The notes beneath the pieces are model-generated. The model did not search any database. It was not told the origin of the DNA and was given only the letters and a program-made list of their open reading frames with translations. Positions 1 to 7,672 of a stretch of DNA of 43,840 bases are shown here, piece after piece. The first letter of the stretch is position 1. Every line of letters starts with the position of its first letter. This DNA comes from Epilithonimonas hispanica (lineage in GTDB: Bacteria > Bacteroidota > Bacteroidia > Flavobacteriales > Weeksellaceae). Position numbers and translations under genes: made by a program. The stretch is from the NCBI RefSeq assembly GCF_003385395.1, contig NZ_QNUG01000030.1, positions 1 through 43,840 on the forward strand, read 5' to 3'.

Positions 1-183
1 GGTTTTAAATGTTGGATCATAGATTTTTCTCTCTCGTTTCATAGGTTAAAAATAAGGTTTTATGCTTAACTTTAACTGGACGCTAAATTACTACATCCAG
101 GAACTGTATGGAAAAAGTTAAGCGACTCCGGTTCTTCCGGAAGTAGTTATTCAAACAGCAGTCCTGGCGCAGTAAAAATCCGG

Positions 184-693
184 GTGAACCAAACTGGATT
201 CCTTACGCTTTCTGGGACTCAGTCTTTTGGATTATTAGCACAAAATCAAGGCGTAACTATTAATCCGGAATATGTGACTGGTGTATACCCCGGCGGTGTA
301 ACCACAGGATCTCCAACAGATATTATAACCACCACCACAGGTTCCAACGGTTATGCTCTTCTAGAAGCTCCAATCAATGGAAATGGAAACACTTATCGTT
401 TGAACATGGAATATGTAATGGGAAATAATCCTCCTTCTGAGTCCAAATATTTCAACGTAAGAGTTGAGTCTATTGGATCTGGTGCTATGATCTATGAAAA
501 CTCTATTGTGGTACCAGGACGTCTTGATACGGGTCATGTTGCACCATTTCAAGTAATGTTTACCACTATTGCAGATAGTGCATCAATTGGTGTTGGTTAT
601 AGGATTATTTTTCGAGTGGATACTGCCGCATCCACCGGTTTACAAAATAACATTGGTGTAAGAATGGTAGATATTGCCAGAATTAATCAATAA
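184..693 (+). CDS. Hypothetical protein, possibly the 3' part of a broken gene
   Basis: I do not recognise this protein. It is 169 residues from a GTG, rich in Gly, Ser, Thr and Asn, with alternating hydrophobic residues that suggest beta structure, and it ends in RMVDIARINQ. The GTG has no convincing ribosome binding site. The reading frame stays open upstream to about position 76 with plausible coding sequence (Ser-Gly-rich), and in-frame stops at 67 and 73 end it. The gene may therefore be 5'-truncated, frameshifted, or start at an unrecognised codon. No signal peptide is visible in the retained part. It converges on the phenylacetate block, with a shared terminator between them. Confidence 0.4.
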   Translation: MNQTGFLTLSGTQSFGLLAQNQGVTINPEYVTGVYPGGVTTGSPTDIITTTTGSNGYALLEAPINGNGNTYRLNMEYVMGNNPPSESKYFNVRVESIGSGAMIYENSIVVPGRLDTGHVAPFQVMFTTIADSASIGVGYRIIFRVDTAASTGLQNNIGVRMVDIARINQ

Positions 694-914
694 AACAAGT
701 AACACTTCCTCCCTTGACAAGGAGCAATAAGTAGAAATACGTAATCACAAAATTAGTAATTAACACCCTACCTAAAAGCTATCAACAATAGTATTTTTGT
801 AAAAGAAACAGACACAAATTCATATATAAAATGTACTAGATTCTAGAACTAATAATGATGAAAGCATTTAAATAAATTAAGATGAGTAGGACCAGCTTAA
901 TCTATTAAATGAAG

Positions 915-942
915 AAATCCCTTTTAAAATTGAAAGGGATTT
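915..942. terminator. Bidirectional intrinsic terminator
   Basis: A perfect 10-bp stem (AAATCCCTTT / AAAGGGATTT) encloses an 8-nt AT-rich loop, with T-rich sequence on either side. It lies between the plus-strand ORF ending at 693 and the minus-strand paa block ending at 954, so it can stop both transcripts. The rest of 694-914 shows no gene or repeat that I can support. Confidence 0.75.
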
Positions 943-953
943 TACTTTTACTC

Positions 954-1709
954 TTATTTATTTTTAAAACTATTAATCGCATTTACAGTAAAATCGGACA
1001 GAACCAGATTTCCACTGATTCCTGCTCTTTCTGCTAATAAGTCATCCCAGTGATCTGTTCCTTTCCAGAAAATTTCTTTCAGTTGAGACATTGCTTCCGG
1101 ATTGGATTTGACTAGCTTTTCTGTTAAAAGATTAATTTCTGCATCCATTTCTTCCGGAGTTTCATAAACATCTTGATACATACTTTTTTCCTGCGCCCAT
1201 TCTGCAGAGTAAAATTCGGTTGCATTAATTGCCAATTGTGCAAAAGACGAAGTCCCGATTTTCTTTTCTACAACAGGTCCTATCACGAAAGGACCAATCC
1301 CGACCGCCAATTCACTTAGTTTTACAGAAGCATTTTCCGTTGCAAAAGTATAATCCGCAGCGCAAGCAATTCCAACACCGCCACCAACAGCTTTTCCGTG
1401 GATTCTGACGATAATTAGTTTTGGAGATTTTCTCATTGCATTAATGACATTCGCAAAACCGGAAAAGAATGTTTTTCCAGTTTCAAAATCTTTGATTGAA
1501 ATCAATTCGTCAAAAGATGCACCTGCACAAAATGCTTTTTCTCCTCCACTTTTTAGAATAATGACTTTGACCTCATCATTTTTACTAAGATTATTAATCT
1601 CTTCAACAAGATTTCTAAGTTGAGAACTCGGCATCGAATTACTTTGAGGATGAAAGAACTCGATGGTTCCGATTCCGTTTTCTATGTTTGATTTTACGTA
1701 AGCTTCCAT
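954..1709 (-). CDS. Enoyl-CoA hydratase/isomerase family protein (crotonase fold)
   Basis: A 251-residue crotonase-superfamily enzyme, last gene of the phenylacetate block. The oxyanion-hole segments are visible: CAGASFDEL around residues 61-69 and GGGVG around 109-113. One catalytic glutamate is present (E133 in the SEL motif). The position of the first crotonase glutamate is occupied by a small residue (GGGVGIACAAD), so this is a one-glutamate type, as in methylglutaconyl-CoA hydratases and some isomerases. From its position it probably serves as the PaaF-like 2,3-dehydroadipyl-CoA hydratase or the PaaG-like ring isomerase; sequence alone does not decide. It lies 89 bp downstream of paaZ. 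The start is the ATG at 1709. Confidence 0.85.
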   Translation of the reverse strand: MEAYVKSNIENGIGTIEFFHPQSNSMPSSQLRNLVEEINNLSKNDEVKVIILKSGGEKAFCAGASFDELISIKDFETGKTFFSGFANVINAMRKSPKLIIVRIHGKAVGGGVGIACAADYTFATENASVKLSELAVGIGPFVIGPVVEKKIGTSSFAQLAINATEFYSAEWAQEKSMYQDVYETPEEMDAEINLLTEKLVKSNPEAMSQLKEIFWKGTDHWDDLLAERAGISGNLVLSDFTVNAINSFKNK

Positions 1710-1798
1710 TAATTAATATTAAATAATTGAATTGTTAAAAGATTTAAAATATTGAATCGCAATCTTTTATCTTTATTCTTTTCTCTTGTTTCTTAAGT

Positions 1799-3844
1799 TT
1801 ATTCTTGATTAAGTTTTTTGACCATTGTAAGAATTGTAGCAATCGCAACTGTTTCTCCGGTTTCGTCATAAACATCAACCAGCCAACGGACAATTCCTTT
1901 TGCTATATCCTCTTCATCCCGTTTTTCCTGACTGATTTTTTCTTTGCAGGTAAACTTCACACCAATTGTCATTCCTGGATAAACGGGTTTTACAAAACGA
2001 CATTCGTCCAAACCATAATTAAGTAAAACTGGGCCTTTTCTGGCATCAACAAACAAACCTGCGGCTTTACTTAAAATGAAATAGCCGTGTGCAACTCTGC
2101 CTTCGAAAATCGTTCCGTCCAAAGAGGTTGCGTCCATATGCGCATAGAAATTATCGCCGGAAACATTCGCAAAATTAGTAATATCAGCTTCCTTAACCGT
2201 ATGTTTTGCTGTGATGTAAGTTTCGCCGATTTTCAGTTCTTCAAAATGTTTTCTGAATGGATGAATATTATCTTCCCATTGTTTTCCGCCGTATTGATAT
2301 TGCTGAGTGATATGCGTCAAAGTCGTCGGCGAACCTTGGATGGCTGTGCGTTGCATATAATGAAGAACGCCGCGTTTTCCGCCCATTTCTTCTCCACCGC
2401 CAGCTCTTCCCGGACCTCCGTGAATCAGCATTGGCAATGGCGAACCGTGACCTGTACTTTCTTTCGCACAATCGGAATTGAGAATCAAAATCCTTCCGTG
2501 CATTGATGCGGCTCCGATAACAAAATCTCTTGCAAAATCGTCATCAGCCGTCACAACCGAACAACAAAGCGAACCTTTTCCCATTCTCGCTAACTCAATC
2601 GCTTCGTCCAAATTATTATAAGGAATGATTGTACTCACAGGTCCAAAAGCTTCGATATTGTGACAATCTGTATATTTAAAAGGGTCTGAATTAAGGAATA
2701 AAATCGGGGAAATGAAAGCGCCTTTGTTTTTGTCCGCACCTTTTACTTCAAAATTTTCCAGATTACCAAAGACGATTTCCTGAGTTTTGGATAATTCCTG
2801 AACTTTCTCAGAAACTTCTTTCACCTGGTCTTTATTCGCCAAAGCGCCCATTCTAACACCTTCAACATTCGGGTCGCCGATAATTACGGTTGAAAGTCTT
2901 TGTCCAAGCGCAATCTGAACATCTTCTACCAAATTTGCAGGAACCAGCAATCGTCTGACTGCTGTACATTTTTGTCCCGCTTTGGTCGTCATTTCACGAA
3001 CTGCTTCCTTGATGAACAAACCAAATTCCGCAGTTCCGGGTTTTGAATCTTCTCCTAAAACCATTGCATTCAAAGAATCTGCTTCCAGATTAAAAGGCAC
3101 TGATTCTTCAACAATTTTTGGGTGTGCTTTCAGCATTTTTCCTGTAGAAGCTGAACCTGTGAATGTCACAACATCTTCCATTGTCACATTATCCAGAATC
3201 CCGTTAGCTGAACCACAAATCAATTGCAAACTTCCTTCTGGTAAAATTTGGGAAGCAATGATTTCTTTAACGACAACTTCGGTCAGGAAACTGGTTGCTG
3301 TGGCAGGTTTTACGATTGCCGGAACGCCAGCCAAAAGATTGACCGCAATTTTTTCCAACATTCCCCAAACCGGAAAATTAAAGGCATTGATATGAATCGC
3401 AACGCCTCGTTTCGGAGTACAAATATGATGACCGATGAAAGTTCCTTCCTTGGAAAGCTTCACAGATTCGCCATCTATATAATAAGGTAAGTCAGGAAAT
3501 TGTCTTCTCAACGATGCATTCGAAAACAGATTTCCAATTCCACCTTCGATATCAACCCAAGAATCTGCTTTGGTTGCACCTGTTGCCCAGCTCACTTTGT
3601 AGAAAATATCTTTCTTTTCCATCAGATGAAAAGCGAGTTTCTTCAACATCAAGCCTCTTTCTTGGAAAGTCATTTTTCTCAATGCCGGACCACCAATTTT
3701 TCTGGCATAATTCATCATTTCGCCAAAATCCAAGCCTTTGGAAGTCGCCGTTGCTACCAATTCTCCATTGATAGCATTATATAAAGCCTGCCCTTCTCCT
3801 TCACCTTTTACCCATCTGCCGAGCGCGTAATTTTCTAGTTGCAT
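1799..3844 (-). CDS. paaZ: Bifunctional oxepin-CoA hydrolase / 3-oxo-5,6-dehydrosuberyl-CoA semialdehyde dehydrogenase
   Basis: A 681-residue two-domain enzyme that opens the oxepin-CoA ring and oxidises the resulting aldehyde in aerobic phenylacetate catabolism. Residues 1 to about 520 are an aldehyde dehydrogenase with the catalytic glutamate E254 (FNLEAD) and nucleophile C293 (AGQKCTAVRR). Residues about 540-681 are a MaoC-type hydratase with D564 and H569 in GDNFYAHMD, followed by a conserved VAHGYF segment. The length and order match E. coli PaaZ. The start at 3844 is followed directly by the conserved N-terminus (LENYALGRWV). It follows paaJ by 93 bp, a gap filled by a 7-bp-periodic repeat. 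Both active sites look intact. Confidence 0.96.
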   Translation of the reverse strand: MQLENYALGRWVKGEGEGQALYNAINGELVATATSKGLDFGEMMNYARKIGGPALRKMTFQERGLMLKKLAFHLMEKKDIFYKVSWATGATKADSWVDIEGGIGNLFSNASLRRQFPDLPYYIDGESVKLSKEGTFIGHHICTPKRGVAIHINAFNFPVWGMLEKIAVNLLAGVPAIVKPATATSFLTEVVVKEIIASQILPEGSLQLICGSANGILDNVTMEDVVTFTGSASTGKMLKAHPKIVEESVPFNLEADSLNAMVLGEDSKPGTAEFGLFIKEAVREMTTKAGQKCTAVRRLLVPANLVEDVQIALGQRLSTVIIGDPNVEGVRMGALANKDQVKEVSEKVQELSKTQEIVFGNLENFEVKGADKNKGAFISPILFLNSDPFKYTDCHNIEAFGPVSTIIPYNNLDEAIELARMGKGSLCCSVVTADDDFARDFVIGAASMHGRILILNSDCAKESTGHGSPLPMLIHGGPGRAGGGEEMGGKRGVLHYMQRTAIQGSPTTLTHITQQYQYGGKQWEDNIHPFRKHFEELKIGETYITAKHTVKEADITNFANVSGDNFYAHMDATSLDGTIFEGRVAHGYFILSKAAGLFVDARKGPVLLNYGLDECRFVKPVYPGMTIGVKFTCKEKISQEKRDEEDIAKGIVRWLVDVYDETGETVAIATILTMVKKLNQE

Positions 3845-3851
3845 AATTTTT

Positions 3852-3928
3852 TAGAATTTAGAGGTTAGAATTTAGAATTTAGAGGTTAGATGAGGCAAGG
3901 TCTAACATCTAATTTCTAGCTTCTAATA
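3852..3928. repeat. Heptamer-phased array, inverted halves
   Basis: Eleven consecutive 7-bp units fill most of the paaJ-paaZ gap. Six begin TAGA (TAGAATT, TAGAGGT, TAGAATT, TAGAATT, TAGAGGT, TAGATGA), one is GGCAAGG, and four begin TCTA (TCTAACA, TCTAATT, TCTAGCT, TCTAATA). The phase is exact from 3852 to 3928. The two halves are inverted relative to each other, so the transcript could fold into a long imperfect hairpin. Confidence 0.85.
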
Positions 3929-3937
3929 TCTTTGTTT

Positions 3938-5143
3938 TTAAACTTTCTCAATAATCACTGCAAAACCTTGCCCCAAACCTACACACATTGTTGCCAGAGC
4001 ATATCTTTTATTCTGATTCTGCAATTCATACATCGCAGAATTCAGGATTCTCGCACCACTCATTCCAAGCGGATGTCCAAGTGCAATGGCGCCACCGTTT
4101 GGATTGATTCTGGAATCGTTGTCATCCAATCCCCAAGCTCTGATGCAAGCCAAACTTTGTGCAGCGAAAGCTTCATTTAATTCAATAATATCAATATCAT
4201 TAAATGTCAATCCTGCTTTTTGTAATGCTAATTCAGCTGCTTTCACAGGACCAATTCCCATAAACTTTGGTTCAACACCAACAACAGCACTCGAAACAAT
4301 TCTAGCTTTCGGCGTTAATCCAAATTCTTTTATCGCATTTTCTGAAGCTAATAAATTAACCGCTGCGCCGTCATTCAGTCCCGAAGCATTTCCTGCAGTA
4401 ACGGTTCCATCTTTTTTGAAAGCAGTTCTTAATTTTGATAAACCTTCTAAAGTTGTATCGTTTTTTGGAAACTCATCTTTATCAAAAATCAAATCTTCTC
4501 CTTTTCTCTGAGGAATATTAACGCCGACAATTTCTTGAGACAATCTTCCGTTTTCCTGTGCAACTTTAGCTTTCTGTTGAGAATTAAAAGCAAACAAATC
4601 TTGGTCTTCTCTGGAAATATTATCTCGTTCAGCCAAGTTTTCTGCTGTTTCACCCATTGCATCTACACCGTACATTTCCTTAATTTTTGGATTAATGAAT
4701 CTCCAGCCGAAAGTTGTATCATAGATTTTTGCGTCGCCACCAAAAGGATTTTCGGATTTTGAAATTACCAAAGGTCCACGTGTCATATTTTCAACACCAC
4801 CGGAAATCATCAAATCGGCGTCGCCAACTTGAATTGCTCTTGCAGCATTAATCGCAGCTGACAATCCTGAAGCGCAAAGTCTATTGACTGTTTCGCCGGG
4901 AACGTGATAATCCAAACCAGACAACAAAGCCGACATTCTTGCAATGTTTCGGTTGTCTTCGCCAGCTTGATTAGCACAACCTAAAACAACATCGGAGATT
5001 CTGCTTTGGTCGATGGTCGGGTTTCTTTCCAATAGTTTTTTGATGACAAAAGCCGCCATATCATCGGGACGAACCGAAGATAAACTTCCTTTAAGTTTTC
5101 CGATTGGTGTTCGGATGCCATCTATTATATATACTTGGTTCAT
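3938..5143 (-). CDS. paaJ: 3-oxoadipyl-CoA / 3-oxo-5,6-dehydrosuberyl-CoA thiolase
   Basis: A 401-residue thiolase. The catalytic nucleophile is C90 (NRLCASGLSA), with H357 (GGAIALGHPLG) and C387 (MCVGLGQG) completing the usual Cys-His-Cys set. In the paa pathway it makes both thiolytic cleavages that release acetyl-CoA and succinyl-CoA. The reading frame also has an ATG at 5164, but the codons between come from a repeat element ending at 5151 and would add MRLCDKI. The ATG at 5143 starts the conserved MNQVYIIDGIRTPIG, so I choose it. The upstream neighbour is the GxxExxY gene, 148 bp away. Confidence 0.95.
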   Translation of the reverse strand: MNQVYIIDGIRTPIGKLKGSLSSVRPDDMAAFVIKKLLERNPTIDQSRISDVVLGCANQAGEDNRNIARMSALLSGLDYHVPGETVNRLCASGLSAAINAARAIQVGDADLMISGGVENMTRGPLVISKSENPFGGDAKIYDTTFGWRFINPKIKEMYGVDAMGETAENLAERDNISREDQDLFAFNSQQKAKVAQENGRLSQEIVGVNIPQRKGEDLIFDKDEFPKNDTTLEGLSKLRTAFKKDGTVTAGNASGLNDGAAVNLLASENAIKEFGLTPKARIVSSAVVGVEPKFMGIGPVKAAELALQKAGLTFNDIDIIELNEAFAAQSLACIRAWGLDDNDSRINPNGGAIALGHPLGMSGARILNSAMYELQNQNKRYALATMCVGLGQGFAVIIEKV

Positions 5144-5150
5144 AATTTTA

Positions 5151-5199
5151 TCGCAAAGGCGCATTTTGTTTTATATATGTTATGCTTAAAGTCGCAAAA
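5151..5199. repeat. 50-bp TCGCAAAGGCGC-family repeat, copy A
   Basis: It starts TCGCAAAGGCGCA and ends CTTAAAGTCGCAAAA. It sits 7 bp upstream of the paaJ start and is the inverted partner of the copy at 5701-5750. The pair bounds the GxxExxY gene. Read on the minus strand it also supplies a false upstream ATG in frame with paaJ. Confidence 0.85.
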
Positions 5200-5291
5200 A
5201 AGACTGTCGTCTATTTTTTTCCCAAAGATTTACTTTATTCTAATTTTTTGTGTTTTAAGTCAAAAATTGAGAACGTGATATATAATTCGAA

Positions 5292-5669
5292 TCATAAATT
5301 ATTTACGATTCGTTTCACACTATCTTTATAAAAATCAGTTCTGAAATTGATTAACAACCCAAGTTTACATCCTGTCATTTTCAAATATGTAAGGATTTGG
5401 GCTTTATGAATATCATTCAGCGCATCAACTGTTTTTACTTCCAGAATTAACTTGTTTTCTATTAATAAATCTATCTTGTATGCATTTTCTATTCTTAAAT
5501 CGTCATAAATAATTGGTAGATATTTTTGTCTCTCAACTTGTAAGCCTGCTTTTTTTATATCGTGAAATAAACATTCCTCATAAACATTTTCAAATAATCC
5601 TGCTCCAAGCTTTTTGTAAATTTTATATCCTAAATCAACAACGATTTTTGCCAATTCATTTTCATTCAT
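5292..5669 (-). CDS. GxxExxY protein (PD-(D/E)XK nuclease-fold family)
   Basis: A 125-residue protein with the family signature GAGLFENVYEECL near residues 22-34 and a PD-(D/E)XK-like core. The core residues are D in YKIDLL, then E and K in ILEVK, followed by a conserved AQILTYLKM helix. GxxExxY proteins are common in Bacteroidota; their biochemical role is not established as far as I know. It is not part of the phenylacetate pathway, yet it lies in the same orientation between paaH and paaJ, flanked on both sides by inverted copies of a 50-bp repeat (5151-5199 and 5701-5750). This arrangement suggests insertion as a unit. No frameshift is visible. Confidence 0.88.
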   Translation of the reverse strand: MNENELAKIVVDLGYKIYKKLGAGLFENVYEECLFHDIKKAGLQVERQKYLPIIYDDLRIENAYKIDLLIENKLILEVKTVDALNDIHKAQILTYLKMTGCKLGLLINFRTDFYKDSVKRIVNNL

Positions 5670-5700
5670 TTGTGTTGTATTTTTTAAATTAATTGGGAAA

Positions 5701-5750
5701 TTTGCGACTTAAAGCAATGCAATTTTCTCTAATATTTTCCGCCTTTGCGT
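5701..5750. repeat. 50-bp TCGCAAAGGCGC-family repeat, copy B (inverted)
   Basis: It starts TTTGCGACTTAAAGC and ends CCGCCTTTGCGT, which is the reverse complement of the pattern at 5151-5199. It lies 31 bp upstream of the GxxExxY start and 6 bp past the paaH stop, so the unit 5151-5750 is bounded by near-identical inverted ends. Confidence 0.85.
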
Positions 5751-5756
5751 TTAAAT

Positions 5757-6911
5757 TTAATAGAATTTTCTGTTTTGTTTTACCAAGTTTCTGATAATCG
5801 GACTGCATCTGTAGCGGTCCTCGTGATAGAAATTATAAAGCTGATCTAATTCTTTTTCAAGATTTGCTATACCAAATTCATCTGCCCATAGTAATAATCC
5901 TTTTGGATAATTCACGCCTTTTGTCATTGCCAAATCGATGTCTTCTGCTGAAGCAATTCCAAGAAAATTAGCATCTGCAGCTTCATTCATTAGCATTACC
6001 AAAATTCTTTTGAAAATTGTTTCTAATAATTCCGGATTTTCATTGGGTTTTGGTTGTTCAGCATTTGGAGAATAATCATAAAATCCTTTCCCTGATTTTC
6101 TTCCGAAATAGCCAGCTTCAAACAATCTTTTTTGTGTGAATGATGGTTTGAATTTCGGGTCGTAGAAGAATTCTTGGAAGACACTTTCCGTCACTCTATA
6201 ATTGACATCGTGACCGATAAAATCCATCAATTGAAATGGTCCCATTCTGAATCCACCTAAACTTGTCATTGCAAAATCAATCGTCGCACAGTCAGCAATT
6301 CCTTCTTCCAAAATTCGGATAGCTTCTCCGTAAAAAGGTCTCGCCACACGATTGACGATAAATCCAGGTGTATCTTTTGCAATTACAGGAAGTTTCTTCC
6401 AGCTTTCCACTAAAGTTTTCGTTTTCGAAATTAAATCTTTATCTGTTTGGACAGCAGGAATAATTTCAACTAAAGCCATCAAAGGCGCAGGATTGAAAAA
6501 ATGAATTCCAATCACACGATTTGGTTTTTGACAAGCCGATGCAATCGATGCAATGGATAAAGATGAAGTATTGGTCGCCAAAATACAATCTTCGGAAACA
6601 AGACTTTCCAGCTTATGGAATAACTCTTTTTTGATTTCCAAATCTTCAATAATCGCTTCGATAATTAATTCTGAATCTTTTAACTCGGATAATTTATCGC
6701 TTAGTCGAATATTATCGAAATAAGTTTCCGCTTCTTCATAAGTCAGCTTTCCTTTTTCTGCTAATTTCTGAAACTGAGCTTCCAGATTTTGTCCGGCTTT
6801 TTCTACGACAATCGGATTGCTGTCATACAACAAAACCTTGTTTCCGGCTGTTGCCAAAACCTGCGCTATTCCGTTTCCCATCGCTCCGCTACCGACTATT
6901 CCTATTTTCAT
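5757..6911 (-). CDS. paaH: 3-hydroxyacyl-CoA dehydrogenase (3-hydroxyadipyl-CoA dehydrogenase)
   Basis: A 384-residue NAD-dependent dehydrogenase. The Rossmann motif GxGxxG is at residues 7-12 (GSGAMG). The catalytic histidine is H137 in VIGIHFFNPAP, and the C-terminal dimerisation domain carries GRKSGKGFYDY, typical of PaaH/HbdA enzymes. It would oxidise 3-hydroxyadipyl-CoA to 3-oxoadipyl-CoA, the PaaJ substrate. It is somewhat longer than single-domain enzymes (about 280-300), with an extra C-terminal part of the second 3HCDH domain. It follows paaD by 144 bp; that gap holds a 90-bp direct repeat and a heptamer array. Confidence 0.95.
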   Translation of the reverse strand: MKIGIVGSGAMGNGIAQVLATAGNKVLLYDSNPIVVEKAGQNLEAQFQKLAEKGKLTYEEAETYFDNIRLSDKLSELKDSELIIEAIIEDLEIKKELFHKLESLVSEDCILATNTSSLSIASIASACQKPNRVIGIHFFNPAPLMALVEIIPAVQTDKDLISKTKTLVESWKKLPVIAKDTPGFIVNRVARPFYGEAIRILEEGIADCATIDFAMTSLGGFRMGPFQLMDFIGHDVNYRVTESVFQEFFYDPKFKPSFTQKRLFEAGYFGRKSGKGFYDYSPNAEQPKPNENPELLETIFKRILVMLMNEAADANFLGIASAEDIDLAMTKGVNYPKGLLLWADEFGIANLEKELDQLYNFYHEDRYRCSPIIRNLVKQNRKFY

Positions 6912-6928
6912 TTCTTTTTGTAAAATCT

Positions 6929-7017
6929 ATTTTTTGAACGCAAAGTCCTCAAAGTTTTTTTCTATTATTGAAAACATTTTCAAGTTCGCAAAGGCGTAAA
7001 ACTCAGCGAAGAAAATA
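6929..7017. repeat. 90-bp direct repeat, copy 1
   Basis: It begins ATTTTTTGAACGCAAAGTCC, contains TTCGCAAAGGCG, and ends in CTCAGCGAAGAAAAT. It is a near match over its whole length to 12011-12102. Both copies lie 13-17 bp upstream of a minus-strand start codon (paaH here, tetR there), in the same orientation. Confidence 0.8.
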
Positions 7018-7025
7018 TTTATCAG

Positions 7026-7053
7026 ACAACTCTCAACTAACAACCATCAACCA
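7026..7053. repeat. Heptamer array (CAAC type)
   Basis: Four exact-phase 7-bp units (ACAACTC, TCAACTA, ACAACCA, TCAACCA) end 2 bp beyond the paaD stop. Read on the opposite strand they are TGGTTGA/TGGTTGT-type units like those at 11362, 35357 and 41385. Confidence 0.7.
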
Positions 7054-7055
7054 AA

Positions 7056-7541
7056 TTAATGACATTTAAAATAATCAAAAGGTTCTCGACAATCATCACA
7101 TTGATATAATGCTTTACACGCTGTGGAACCAAATTGACTTACCAAATGTGTCTGTTTTGAGCCACAAAGCGGACACTCAACCTCATCTGTTTTTGAGAAT
7201 AATTCATCACTATTTTTTGAGTAAACAGGTGGTGCAATGCCGTAAGCTTTTAGTTTTTGTTTTCCTTCTTCCGTCATCCAATCGGTGGTCCAAGCCGGGC
7301 TCAATTGGTTTGTTATTTTAATATTGTTGAAACCTCTTTCAATCAGCTTCATTTTAATCGCCATATTAATCATCGATGTTGCGGGACATCCGGAGTAAGT
7401 TGGTGTCACAATCACTTCGATCTCCTCTTCATTGAATTTTACATCACGGATAATTCCCAAATCCAAAAGATTGAGAACGGGAACTTCCGGGTCGGGAACT
7501 TCTTTTAAGATTTGCCAGATATGTTCTTCTGTGATTGTCAT
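7056..7541 (-). CDS. paaD: Phenylacetyl-CoA 1,2-epoxidase subunit PaaD (MIP18/DUF59 family)
   Basis: A 161-residue protein. The N-terminal half is the DUF59/MIP18 domain, with DPEVPVLNLLDLGI at residues 17-30 and the conserved C52 in YSGCPAT. The C-terminal quarter is a zinc-ribbon-like segment with C123, C126, C148 and C151, plus C142 and C160. PaaD is the accessory subunit thought to help assemble the metal/Fe-S centres of the PaaABCE epoxidase. Length and domain order match PaaD/PaaJ-type proteins of other bacteria. It lies between paaC and paaH, 131 bp after paaC. Confidence 0.95.
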   Translation of the reverse strand: MTITEEHIWQILKEVPDPEVPVLNLLDLGIIRDVKFNEEEIEVIVTPTYSGCPATSMINMAIKMKLIERGFNNIKITNQLSPAWTTDWMTEEGKQKLKAYGIAPPVYSKNSDELFSKTDEVECPLCGSKQTHLVSQFGSTACKALYQCDDCREPFDYFKCH

Positions 7542-7553
7542 TTTTTGTTTTTA

Positions 7554-7666
7554 TCGCAAAGGCGCAAATAATTTTGATTAATTCGATGTTTTAAGTCGCA
7601 AAGATGGACGCTTCTATTTTTGCGACTTATAACAGTGCTGTATTCACAACACTTGCGCCTTTGCGT
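7554..7666. repeat. Inverted pair of 50-bp TCGCAAAGGCGC-family repeats (C/C')
   Basis: Left copy 7554-7603 (TCGCAAAGGCGCAA ... TTAAGTCGCAAAG) and right copy 7619-7666 (TTTGCGACTTATAAC ... GCGCCTTTGCGT) face each other across 15 bp and fill the paaC-paaD gap. The outer and inner ends have the same polarity as the pair around the GxxExxY gene, so this looks like the same unit without the gene. Confidence 0.85.
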
Positions 7667-7672
7667 TATAAT

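Noticed and set aside
2087-2506. 139-codon plus-strand ORF opposite paaZ
   Set aside because: It is antisense to a well-conserved gene with intact active sites and shows no family features.
3852-3928. Repeated units resembling a tiny CRISPR array
   Set aside because: The period is 7 bp without spacers, the second half is inverted, and no cas gene is present.
5144-5164. Upstream ATG of paaJ (MRLCDKI extension)
   Set aside because: The codons come from a repeat copy, and the conserved thiolase N-terminus begins at the ATG at 5143.
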